From positions 1-60,564 of the forward strand of contig NZ_JAJDWC010000051.1 in assembly GCF_022825805.1 (NCBI RefSeq): DNA of 60,564 nt, written 5' to 3'. A program made the position numbers and the translations under genes. Shown here piece by piece: positions 36,185 through 45,277 of the stretch (positions within the stretch are counted from its first letter, which is position 1; the number at the start of each line of letters is the position of its first letter). Origin of the DNA: Phaeobacter sp. Its GTDB lineage: Bacteria; Pseudomonadota; Alphaproteobacteria; Rhodobacterales; Rhodobacteraceae. The notes beneath the pieces are model-generated. The model made no database searches, was not told the origin of the DNA, and saw only the letters and a list, made by a program, of their open reading frames with translations.

Positions 36185-36235
36185 GGTGGCTGGCCTGTTT
36201 TGGTATCTGGCCTGTTGCGGTGGCTGGCCCGTTCT
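36185..36235. repeat. Degenerate tandem repeat, three 17-nt units
   Basis: ggtggctggcctgtttt, ggtatctggcctgttgc and ggtggctggcccgttct lie in the gap between rodA (stop at 36250) and the VOC gene start. Confidence 0.75.
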
Positions 36236-36249
36236 GGTGGCGGACAAGC

Positions 36250-37389
36250 CTAGCGCGGGCGGTGGATATTGGCGCTTTGCACCAGACCGAAGGCGCCCAT
36301 CAGCACCAGCATGACCGATCCGCCATAAGACACCATCGGCAGCGGCACGCCCACAACCGGGGCGAGCCCCATGACCATCGACATGTTGACCGCAAAGAAC
36401 AGGAAGAAGGTGATGGCGATGCCGAGGGTCACCAGAGAAGAAAACCGATCCTTTGTGGCCAGTGCAGAGACCACGCAGAAGATGATGATCAGCATGTAGA
36501 TGAACAACAGCGTGAAGCCGCCGATAAAGCCGAATTCCTCCGCCAGGGTGGTGAAGATGAAATCGGTGTGTTTCTCCGGCAGAAAGTTCAGCTGCGATTG
36601 CGTTCCCTGCATGAAACCGCGCCCGGACCAGCCGCCCGAGCCAAGGGCGATCTTGGACTGGGTGATGTGATAACCGGCGCCCAGAGGATCCTGCGAGGGG
36701 TCGAGAAACGTGTCGATGCGGCGGAACTGATAGTCTTTCAGCAGCTGCCAATCGGTGCCCCGGCTCTGGAAGACGGAGAAGATCAAGCCGACCACGCTGC
36801 CGATGACGGCGGCGAAATATCCCCAATGCACGCCTGCCAGAAACATCACCGCGCCGCCAGCGGCCATCAACAGGATCGACGTGCCCAGATCCGGTTGCTG
36901 AAGCACCAGGAAGGTGGGCAGCAGGATCAGAACGACCGGGAATATAACCCACTGCGGGCGTGATGTTTTTTCCGGTGGAAGCCAGTCATAGAAGGCCGCC
37001 AGCAGCATCACCATTGTGATTTTCATCAATTCCGATGGCTGCAGCCGCATGAAGCCCAGATCGATCCAGCGCTGTGCGCCCATGTTTTCTTCGCCAAAGA
37101 ACTCCACCCCGATCAGCAGGGCAAAGGCACCCAGATAGGCGAGGGCAGAGACATTGCGCCAGAACCAGATCGGCGTCATTGCCACCACCAGCATCACCAC
37201 GAGGCCCAGCACGAAGCGTTCCATCTGCAGTTCGGCCCAGGGGGAGAAGCTGCCGCCGGCCACGGAGTAGAGCATCAGAAAGCCAACGCAGGCGACGCTG
37301 ATCAGCAACAGCGTCAGTGGCCAGTTCAGATAGAGGATCTTGCGAAACCCGGTTGGGACGCTTTGCGCATTGTTGGCAAGATAGCTCAT
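36250..37389 (-). CDS. rodA: Rod-shape peptidoglycan polymerase RodA
   Basis: SEDS-family glycosyltransferase of the elongasome, 379 aa, about ten membrane helices. Characteristic segments: RWIDLGFMRLQPSELMKI, LQQPDLGTSILLMAAG, the long periplasmic loop with the GAGYHITQSKIALGSGGW motif region, FLPEKHTDFIFTTLAEEFG and PLPMVSYGGSVML. It polymerises lipid II together with PBP2, whose gene lies 64 nt upstream. Last gene of the mre-mrd operon. Confidence 0.96.
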   Translation of the reverse strand: MSYLANNAQSVPTGFRKILYLNWPLTLLLISVACVGFLMLYSVAGGSFSPWAELQMERFVLGLVVMLVVAMTPIWFWRNVSALAYLGAFALLIGVEFFGEENMGAQRWIDLGFMRLQPSELMKITMVMLLAAFYDWLPPEKTSRPQWVIFPVVLILLPTFLVLQQPDLGTSILLMAAGGAVMFLAGVHWGYFAAVIGSVVGLIFSVFQSRGTDWQLLKDYQFRRIDTFLDPSQDPLGAGYHITQSKIALGSGGWSGRGFMQGTQSQLNFLPEKHTDFIFTTLAEEFGFIGGFTLLFIYMLIIIFCVVSALATKDRFSSLVTLGIAITFFLFFAVNMSMVMGLAPVVGVPLPMVSYGGSVMLVLMGAFGLVQSANIHRPR

Positions 37390-37453
37390 CAGATGGTCTC
37401 GTGTTCTGCGTGGCGGTTGATGGGGGCTGGCGCGGGATTAGGCCTGCGCGGGA

Positions 37454-39400
37454 TTAGGCCTGGCTGCTGTCGTTGGGGCGTTTGCGTTTCAGGCGTTCCT
37501 GTTCCAATCGTTCCTGCTGTGTCTTGATGCGGTCACGGTCCTTGGTCGGATAGGCATCGAGGGGCGGCGTGCCGCCATAGAGCGCCTGCAACAGCACGTC
37601 GCGGGCGATGGGTGCAGCGGCCTTGGAGCCACCGCCGCCATGTTCCACCACGACGGAGACCGCGTATTTGGGGTTGTCATAGGGGGCATAGGCCACGAAC
37701 AGAGCGTGGTCGCGCCGTTCCCAGGGCAGATCTTCGTTGCGGATCACGCCCGCGGCGCGTTCGGCTGCGGTGATGTTGCGCACCTGGCTGGTGCCGCTCT
37801 TGCCTGCCATGCGCATACCGTCTGCGATGATCCGAGAGCCGTAGCCGGTGCCACGCCGTTCATTGCTGACCGAGAACATGCCCTTGCGAATGGTGTTGAG
37901 GTTGGCGGCACTGACGTCGATTTCGGCGCCACCGGTGCTGGGCTGTTCGATGCCATCGATGGATTTCAGTAGCCTGGGTTCCAGCGCGCGGCCACTGGCC
38001 AGCCGGGCTGTCATCACCGCCAGTTGCAGCGGGGACGCCAGCATATATCCCTGCCCGATGGAGGCGTTCACTGTGTCGCCCACCAGCCAGTCCTGACCAT
38101 AGGTTTCGGATTTCCACGCCCGGTTTGGTGCCAGGCCACGGGCGACGGCGGACATCGGCAGATCGTGGCGCACACCGAGGCCAAAGCGCTGGGCCATGGC
38201 CGAGATCTTGTCCATGCCGACCTTGATGGCGAGGTCGTAGTAGTAGACGTCGCAGGAGCTTTTGAGCGAGGTGTTGAGATCGACATGGCCGTGGCCTGCG
38301 CGTTTCCAACAGTGGAAGCGGCGGCCAGAGACCTCCATGTGGCCGGGACACCAGACTGTTTCTTCCGGCCCAACCAGCCCCTCTTCGAGAGCGGCGAGCG
38401 CAGTGATCATCTTGAAGGTCGAGCCGGGCGGGTAGGTGCCTTGCACGGATTTATTGGCCAATGGGCGGTATTTATCATCGGTCAGCATGCGGTAGTCCGC
38501 TACTGAGATGCCGCGCACAAACAGATTTGGGTCAAAGCTGGGCGAGGAGGTGATGGCGTGGATATCGCCGGTTTCGCAATCCATCACCACGGTGCTGGCG
38601 CTTTCGGACCCCATGCGGGCCTGGGTGTAGCTTTGCAGTTCGGCATCCACCGTCAGCTGCATGTCGGCCCCGGCCTCGCCTTCGCGGCGGTCCAATTCGC
38701 GCATCACGCGACCTGTGGCGTTGACCTCGACCCGTTTGGCACCGGCCTTGCCGCGCAGGCCGCTTTCGACCTTGGCTTCGAAACCGACTTTGCCGATCTG
38801 AAAGCGGGGAATGCGCAGCACTGGTTCCGGGTCAGTCAATTTGCTGAGGTCATAGTCCGACACCGGCCCGACATAGCCGACCACATGGGCAAAATCCTCC
38901 AGCTGGGGATAGACCCGGGTCAGCCCGACCTCTGGGGTGATGCCCGGCAGCGCAGGCGCGTTGACCGCGACCTTGGAGATGTCGTCCCAGCTGATCTGAT
39001 CCGCCAGCGTGATGGGCAGAAACGGGGGCGAGCGGCGCATCTCGGCTTTGGCGCGTTCGATGTCTTCGGGATCAAGAGGCATCAGCTGGGACAGGCTGTC
39101 GATGACCTCATCAACGTCACCGGCGTCCTCCGGAACGATGGTGATGCGATAGGATTGGGCATTTTGCGCCAGCACCATCCCGTTGCGGTCGTAGATCTGG
39201 CCGCGGGCGGGTGGGATCAGCCGGATGTTGATCCGGTTTTCTTCGGCCAGCAGGCGGAACTGATCGGCCTGATCCACCTGCAGATACCGCATCCGCATCG
39301 CCAGCCCACCAGCAAAGGCCAGTTGCAACCCGCCCAGCAGGATGGCCCGTCTGGTCAGTTTGCGATGTGCGCTTTCGACGTCTTTGTTGTTGCGTTTCAT
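37454..39400 (-). CDS. mrdA: Penicillin-binding protein 2
   Basis: Class B transpeptidase of cell elongation, 648 aa. One N-terminal membrane anchor (ILLGGLQLAFAGGLAMRMRYL), a pedestal domain (ARGQIYDRNGMVLAQN) and the transpeptidase domain: STFK with nucleophile Ser327, SCD as the SxN-type motif near residue 380 and the KSGT triad. The C-terminus is basic and charged (RLEQERLKRKRPNDS). Its start overlaps mreD by 4 nt. Partner of RodA and MreC. Confidence 0.96.
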   Translation of the reverse strand: MKRNNKDVESAHRKLTRRAILLGGLQLAFAGGLAMRMRYLQVDQADQFRLLAEENRINIRLIPPARGQIYDRNGMVLAQNAQSYRITIVPEDAGDVDEVIDSLSQLMPLDPEDIERAKAEMRRSPPFLPITLADQISWDDISKVAVNAPALPGITPEVGLTRVYPQLEDFAHVVGYVGPVSDYDLSKLTDPEPVLRIPRFQIGKVGFEAKVESGLRGKAGAKRVEVNATGRVMRELDRREGEAGADMQLTVDAELQSYTQARMGSESASTVVMDCETGDIHAITSSPSFDPNLFVRGISVADYRMLTDDKYRPLANKSVQGTYPPGSTFKMITALAALEEGLVGPEETVWCPGHMEVSGRRFHCWKRAGHGHVDLNTSLKSSCDVYYYDLAIKVGMDKISAMAQRFGLGVRHDLPMSAVARGLAPNRAWKSETYGQDWLVGDTVNASIGQGYMLASPLQLAVMTARLASGRALEPRLLKSIDGIEQPSTGGAEIDVSAANLNTIRKGMFSVSNERRGTGYGSRIIADGMRMAGKSGTSQVRNITAAERAAGVIRNEDLPWERRDHALFVAYAPYDNPKYAVSVVVEHGGGGSKAAAPIARDVLLQALYGGTPPLDAYPTKDRDRIKTQQERLEQERLKRKRPNDSSQA

Positions 39401-39939
39401 CTGCGGTTTCCCAAAGCTTCGGCGTCAGCCGGGGACAGCTTGCGCACGCCCAGCAGATTCTGGCTGATCAGCACCATCAGCGGATAGGCCACCACTGTTG
39501 CCACCATTTGCAGCAAAATCAAACCCAAGGACGGTTGCACCACCCCCAGCATGGCAAGGATCAGCCGGTTCGCCAAGGTGATCGCAACGATCACCACGCC
39601 GACGCTGATCCATTCCCCGACAAAAGCGGTTTCGCGATGCGGCTGGGCCTGGGTTTTCAGCACGCTGCAGCCCAACACCACCAGCAGGGCCATCAGGCCC
39701 GGAGGGCGCTGAAACAGCAGATCCGCCATCAGAAAGGTCACGGCAATTGACAGGGTTGGCAGGTAGTCGGGCCGCCGCACCACCCAGGCCAGCGCCAGCA
39801 ACAGCAGCAGATCCGGTGGTGCCCAGCGGCTGGGCAGGGTGCTGAGCGGCAGCAGATGGAAAAACGCAATCAGCATTGCCAGCATCGGAAAGGCGAGCCG
39901 CATCAACCAGATCCGCATCGGGGAGATGGTGTCAGCCAT
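39397..39939 (-). CDS. mreD: Rod-shape-determining protein MreD
   Basis: A 180-aa polytopic inner-membrane protein with about five helices. Sequence similarity in MreD proteins is weak, but position between mreC (8-nt overlap) and mrdA (4-nt overlap), length and hydrophobic layout fit. It contains PPDLLLLLALAWVVRRPDYLP, a segment typical of alphaproteobacterial MreD. Confidence 0.9.
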   Translation of the reverse strand: MADTISPMRIWLMRLAFPMLAMLIAFFHLLPLSTLPSRWAPPDLLLLLALAWVVRRPDYLPTLSIAVTFLMADLLFQRPPGLMALLVVLGCSVLKTQAQPHRETAFVGEWISVGVVIVAITLANRLILAMLGVVQPSLGLILLQMVATVVAYPLMVLISQNLLGVRKLSPADAEALGNRR

Positions 39940-40858
39940 CGTCAGCCCCAGAGATCTGCGCGCCGCCCAGACCTTCGGGGCGGGGGATATTGACGCCGGG
40001 CGCGGGCACGATCAGGCCGCCGGGGTCCTTGATCACCTCGCTGCCGTGATGGCGCAGCACCCGCAGAAATTCCAGCCGCTCATAATCGGCTGACAATCGC
40101 ACCCGCAGCCGATCAAACCGGTCCTGAGTGACCTGCCCGATCAAGAGCCCTGCGGGAAACACATTGCCATCACCAGAGGTGACCACCCGGTCGCCGGGGC
40201 GGACCAGATCGGGGTTTTCGAGGAAATCGATCACCGGTGCCAGACTGTTGTCGCCCGCAATCAGCGCGCTTTGGCCCGAGGGCTGGATCGTGGCGGGCAC
40301 CGAGCTGGAGGCGTCGGTCAGCAGGATCACCCGCGATGTGTCCTGGCCGGTGCCGGAGATCCGACCGACCAGACCGATCCCGTCCATCGCGGCCCAGCCA
40401 TCGCGCACCCCATCACGGGCGCCGACATTCAGAATGACGGATTGGCGAAACGGCGAGCCGCTGTCGGCCATCACCACGCCGGTCACATAGGTGAGTTTCG
40501 GATCCAGCCGCACATTGTTGAGATCCAGCAGCCGGGCGTTTTCCTGCTCCAGCTGTAGAGCGGCCTCTTTCCAGGCGCTCATCTGGCGTAATTCGCTGCG
40601 CAATTCGCGGTTTTGTTCTGCCAGCCGCTGGTAGCTTTGGAAGTCGCGGAAGAGGTTGATGGTGCCTTCGACCGGGACCATGGCCCAGTCCATGTTGGGG
40701 ATCACTGCATCGACGACCTGAGCGCGAAAGCGCTCTACCCGCGGGCTGTCGATCCGCCAGACCAGAAATATGGCCAGCAGGCACAGGCAAATCACCCCGG
40801 TCAGCAGACGCCTAAGCGGAGCTGCGTAGTCTTCTCGCTGGGAGCGATCCTTGGCCAA
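39932..40858 (-). CDS. mreC: Rod-shape-determining protein MreC
   Basis: Bitopic elongasome scaffold, 308 aa. One membrane segment (LLTGVICLCLLAIFLVW, residues about 18-34), a coiled-coil (SYQRLAEQNRELRSELRQM, about 75-93), then the periplasmic beta-barrel domain (GAARDGVRDGWAAMDGIGLVGRI-like region and SGDGNVFPAGLLIGQV). It links MreB filaments to PBP2/RodA. Confidence 0.95.
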   Translation of the reverse strand: MAKDRSQREDYAAPLRRLLTGVICLCLLAIFLVWRIDSPRVERFRAQVVDAVIPNMDWAMVPVEGTINLFRDFQSYQRLAEQNRELRSELRQMSAWKEAALQLEQENARLLDLNNVRLDPKLTYVTGVVMADSGSPFRQSVILNVGARDGVRDGWAAMDGIGLVGRISGTGQDTSRVILLTDASSSVPATIQPSGQSALIAGDNSLAPVIDFLENPDLVRPGDRVVTSGDGNVFPAGLLIGQVTQDRFDRLRVRLSADYERLEFLRVLRHHGSEVIKDPGGLIVPAPGVNIPRPEGLGGAQISGADDG

Positions 40859-40946
40859 GTCTTCCCTTCCTCAACCTCGGGCCTTTCTCAACCCGTAAGG
40901 CCTGCCTCAAACTGGGCACGGCCACCACGGGGGGTGGGCCGCAGGC

Positions 40947-42378
<1,432 letters not shown>

Positions 42379-43179
42379 ATGCTGTCCTATCAACATATCT
42401 ATCACGCTGGCAATCTTGCCGATGTCCAGAAACATGCGCTGCTGGCGCGGATGCTGGACTATCTGACCCGCAAGGACAAACCGCTCAGCTATATCGAGAC
42501 CCACGCGGGTCGCGGTCTGTATCAGCTGGATGCGGCCGAGGCGGTCAAAACGGGCGAGGCAGAGGCAGGGATCAGCCGTCTGCTGGATGACGCGTTGCTG
42601 GCGCAGGATCACCCGTTGGCGGAGGCGATTGCCAAGACGCGCGATACACATGGACCTGCGGCCTATCCCGGCTCGCCCATGATTGCGACGCATCTTTTGC
42701 GCAGCGGTGACAGTTTGACCTTTGCAGAATTGCACCCGCAGGAAAACGCGGCCCTCCGGCAGGCGTTGCGCCCCTATGGTGCTGCGCGCAGCACACGGGT
42801 GCATCAGCAGGATGGGTTCGAACTGGCGCTGTCGATCGCGCCGCCTACACCGCGCCGGGGGCTGCTGCTGATCGATCCCAGCTATGAAATCCGACAGGAT
42901 TACGCCCGCATTCCCGGCATCATCGCCAAGCTGCACCGCAAGTGGAACGTGGGTGTGATCGTGCTGTGGTACCCGATCCTGACCGATGGGGCACACAAAC
43001 CGATGCTGACCGCCCTGCAGGCGCAGGATCTGCCCGGTGCGCTGCGCCATGAGGTGACGTTCCCACCCGCCCGCAAGGGGCATCGTATGGTGGGGTCGGG
43101 CATGTTCGTGGTGAATGCCCCCCATGGCACCGAAGAGGAAGCGGCCCGGTTGACCAAACTGTTCCACCAGCTGAGCTGA
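42379..43179 (+). CDS. rlmJ: 23S rRNA (adenine(2030)-N6)-methyltransferase
   Basis: SAM-dependent methyltransferase of 266 aa. N-terminus MLSYQHIYHAGNLADVQKH, SAM-site ETHAGRGLYQL, and the catalytic DPSYE (the DPPY-type motif of N6-adenine methyltransferases) near residue 167. It modifies A2030 of 23S rRNA; the enzyme is not essential in characterised species. A terminator follows. Confidence 0.95.
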   Translation: MLSYQHIYHAGNLADVQKHALLARMLDYLTRKDKPLSYIETHAGRGLYQLDAAEAVKTGEAEAGISRLLDDALLAQDHPLAEAIAKTRDTHGPAAYPGSPMIATHLLRSGDSLTFAELHPQENAALRQALRPYGAARSTRVHQQDGFELALSIAPPTPRRGLLLIDPSYEIRQDYARIPGIIAKLHRKWNVGVIVLWYPILTDGAHKPMLTALQAQDLPGALRHEVTFPPARKGHRMVGSGMFVVNAPHGTEEEAARLTKLFHQLS

Positions 43180-43256
43180 TCCGGCCTTTGCGCTGACCTG
43201 GCCTGTGGGTTGTCCCACGCTGCGAATTGATTTGGTTTGGCACGGCAGTCAAACGG

Positions 43257-43282
43257 AAAAGGCCACCCGCTGGGGTGGCCTT
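43257..43282. terminator. Terminator between rlmJ and leuA
   Basis: The stem AAGGCCACCC / GGGTGGCCTT with a short loop, preceded by A4. It lies between convergent genes and may serve both. Confidence 0.75.
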
Positions 43283-43318
43283 CGTGCGTTACAGATGCGT
43301 TTCAGATCAACGGGTTGA

Positions 43319-44890
43319 TCAGGTGACGTCCTTGTAGGAGATCTCCCGCGCGTCGGCGCCTTCGCCCATTTTGTTGCGGCGTACGATCAGGCGGTTCAGC
43401 GCGCTGATATAGGCCGCAGCCGAGGCCACAACAGTGTCGGTATTGGCGCTTTCACCCGTAGCGATCACCCCGTCCTCTTCCAGCCGGACAGACACAGTGG
43501 CCTGCGCGTCGGTGCCTTCGGTCACCGCATGCACCTGATAAAGCTGCAGATGCGCGGCGTTCGGGTGGATCTTGCGGATCGCCTTGAAGGTCGCATCCAC
43601 CGGGCCATCGCCCTCTGCGGTTTCGGTCACATCCTTGCCGTCGACTTCCATTTCGATGGTGGATTCCGCGGGACCGCCGGTGCCGCAGACAACCTTCATC
43701 GAGACCAGTTTGAGGTGATCATCCTCGTCACCACCGGTGCGTATCAGGGCGACGATATCATCGTCGAAGACCTCTTTCTTGCGGTCGGCCAACTCTTTGA
43801 AGCGGACAAACAGATCCTTCAACTGGTTGTCGCCCACCTCGAACCCCAGCTGGTTCAGCTTGTCGCGCAGCGCGGCGCGGCCGGAGTGTTTGCCAAGCGG
43901 CAGCGAGGTGCCTGCAATCCCCACATCTTCGGGGCGCATGATTTCAAAGGTTTCTTTGTTCTTCAGCATGCCATCCTGATGGATGCCGCTTTCGTGGGCA
44001 AAGGCGTTTTTGCCGACAATCGCTTTGTTCGGTTGCACCAGAAAGCCCGACACGGTGGAGACTCGCCGCGAGATGTGCATGATTTTCTGGGTGTCGATCC
44101 CGGTGCTGAACGGCATGATATCACCGCGCACTTTCAGCGCCATCACGACCTCTTCCAACGCGGTGTTGCCCGCGCGTTCGCCCAGACCGTTTATGGTGCA
44201 TTCGATCTGCCGCGCGCCGCCCGCCACAGCGGCCAGCGCGTTGGCGGTCGCCATGCCAAGGTCATTGTGGCAGTGGGTGGCAAAGATTACATCATCAGCG
44301 CCCGGAACCGTTTCGATCAAACGTTTGATCAGATCGGCGCTTTCTGCGGGGGCAGTGTAGCCGACCGTGTCGGGGATGTTGATGGTGGTGGCGCCGGCTT
44401 TGATGGCGATTTCGATCACCCGGCAGAGGTAGTCCCATTCGGTGCGGGTGGCATCCATTGGCGACCATTGCACATTGTCCACGAGGTTGCGCGCGTGGGT
44501 CACGGTTTCGTGGATCTTCTCCGCCATCTCATCCTTGGTCAGGTTGGGGATGGCGCGGTGCAGGGGCGAGGTGCCGATAAAGGTGTGGATACGGGGCTGC
44601 GCGGATTTGCGCACGGCTTCGGCGCAGCGGTCGATGTCCTTGAGGTTGGCGCGCGCCAGACCGCAGATCACGGAGTTCTTGGAGCGCTCTGCAATCTCGC
44701 TCACCGCCTTGAAGTCGCCTTCGGAGGCGATGGGGAAACCGGCTTCGATGATGTCCACGCCCATATCGTCGAGCAGTTCAGCGATCTCGAGCTTTTCATC
44801 GTGGGTCATGGTTGCGCCCGGGCTCTGCTCGCCATCGCGCAAGGTGGTGTCGAAGATCAAGACGCGATCTTTGTCAGCTGCAGTCGTCAT
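43319..44890 (-). CDS. leuA: 2-isopropylmalate synthase
   Basis: First committed enzyme of leucine synthesis, condensing acetyl-CoA with 2-oxoisovalerate; 523 aa. HMGL-type TIM barrel (LIFDTTLRDGEQSPGA, residues about 10-25; metal site FATHCHNDLGMATANA; GERAGNTALEEVVMAL) and a C-terminal regulatory LeuA dimer domain (LVSMKVVCGTGG to the end) for leucine feedback. The ATG at 44890 was chosen; the frame is open 11 codons further. Expression is probably controlled by the leader peptide and attenuator just upstream. Confidence 0.96.
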   Translation of the reverse strand: MTTAADKDRVLIFDTTLRDGEQSPGATMTHDEKLEIAELLDDMGVDIIEAGFPIASEGDFKAVSEIAERSKNSVICGLARANLKDIDRCAEAVRKSAQPRIHTFIGTSPLHRAIPNLTKDEMAEKIHETVTHARNLVDNVQWSPMDATRTEWDYLCRVIEIAIKAGATTINIPDTVGYTAPAESADLIKRLIETVPGADDVIFATHCHNDLGMATANALAAVAGGARQIECTINGLGERAGNTALEEVVMALKVRGDIMPFSTGIDTQKIMHISRRVSTVSGFLVQPNKAIVGKNAFAHESGIHQDGMLKNKETFEIMRPEDVGIAGTSLPLGKHSGRAALRDKLNQLGFEVGDNQLKDLFVRFKELADRKKEVFDDDIVALIRTGGDEDDHLKLVSMKVVCGTGGPAESTIEMEVDGKDVTETAEGDGPVDATFKAIRKIHPNAAHLQLYQVHAVTEGTDAQATVSVRLEEDGVIATGESANTDTVVASAAAYISALNRLIVRRNKMGEGADAREISYKDVT

Positions 44891-44911
44891 GTCGGTATCT
44901 TTCTTGTCTGT

Positions 44912-44982
44912 CCTAAAAACCAATCCGTATGGCGCGCATGCCTTCCCCTCTGAGCGGGCGCGCCGGATGGCACGCTCAGAGG
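44912..44982 (-). promoter_or_regulatory. leuA transcription attenuator (alternative hairpins)
   Basis: Read on the minus strand, CCTCTGAGCG (44973-44982) pairs perfectly with CGCTCAGAGG (44947-44956). A competing structure pairs ATCCGGCGCGC (44958-44968) with GCGCGC-CATA-CGGAT (44923-44937, 4-nt bulge) and is followed by TGGTTTTT. The first arm of the former hairpin contains the leader peptide's last Leu codon and stop. A ribosome at the stop would mask that arm and favour the terminator; one stalled earlier on Leu codons would leave it free and favour read-through. Confidence 0.7.
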
Positions 44983-45062
44983 CGGATTAGGATCAGTAGG
45001 GCGCGCAGATCTGCACCGCGGAGCGCGGTGGCGGAGCGAAGGATATCTGCACGCATGGTCAT
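44976..45062 (-). CDS. leuL: leuA leader peptide (28 aa)
   Basis: A short frame starting ATG ACC ATG and stopping TGA at 44976, inside the attenuator's first arm. It encodes 28 residues, 8 of them Leu, ending in LRALLILIRL; the cluster uses two CTA codons, rare in this GC-rich DNA. This is the expected design of a leucine-sensing leader peptide. No Shine-Dalgarno site is visible, and a TATAAC box ends 8 nt before the ATG, so it may be translated from a leaderless transcript, as reported for trpL in Sinorhizobium. Confidence 0.75.
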   Translation of the reverse strand: MTMRADILRSATALRGADLRALLILIRL

Positions 45063-45070
45063 GACGCAGA

Positions 45071-45076
45071 GTTATA
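45071..45076 (-). promoter_or_regulatory. -10-like box of the leuL-leuA transcript
   Basis: TATAAC on the minus strand, 8 nt before the leader ATG. The -35 position holds only weak matches, so this is a tentative promoter. Confidence 0.45.
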
Positions 45077-45201
45077 CAGAGCCGGATGCGAATGGAAAGA
45101 CAGAATTTCACGCAAAAAGCGCAAAGCACGATTGGCCGGTCGAACCAGCGCACACGGCGGAGATGACCCGCATGAGCCGAAGGGCAAGCGGATGGGCGCC
45201 T

Positions 45202-45237
45202 GTCTGGGTGTATGTCTGGGTGCATATTTGGACGCGG
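45202..45237. repeat. Degenerate tandem repeat, three 12-nt units
   Basis: gtctgggtgtat, gtctgggtgcat and atttggacgcgg, in the gap between the leuA leader and the MORN-protein stop. Confidence 0.65.
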
Positions 45238-45277
45238 GCCGTGCTGTCGTCGTGGCCCGCGTCAGGCTGCGGTCGGA

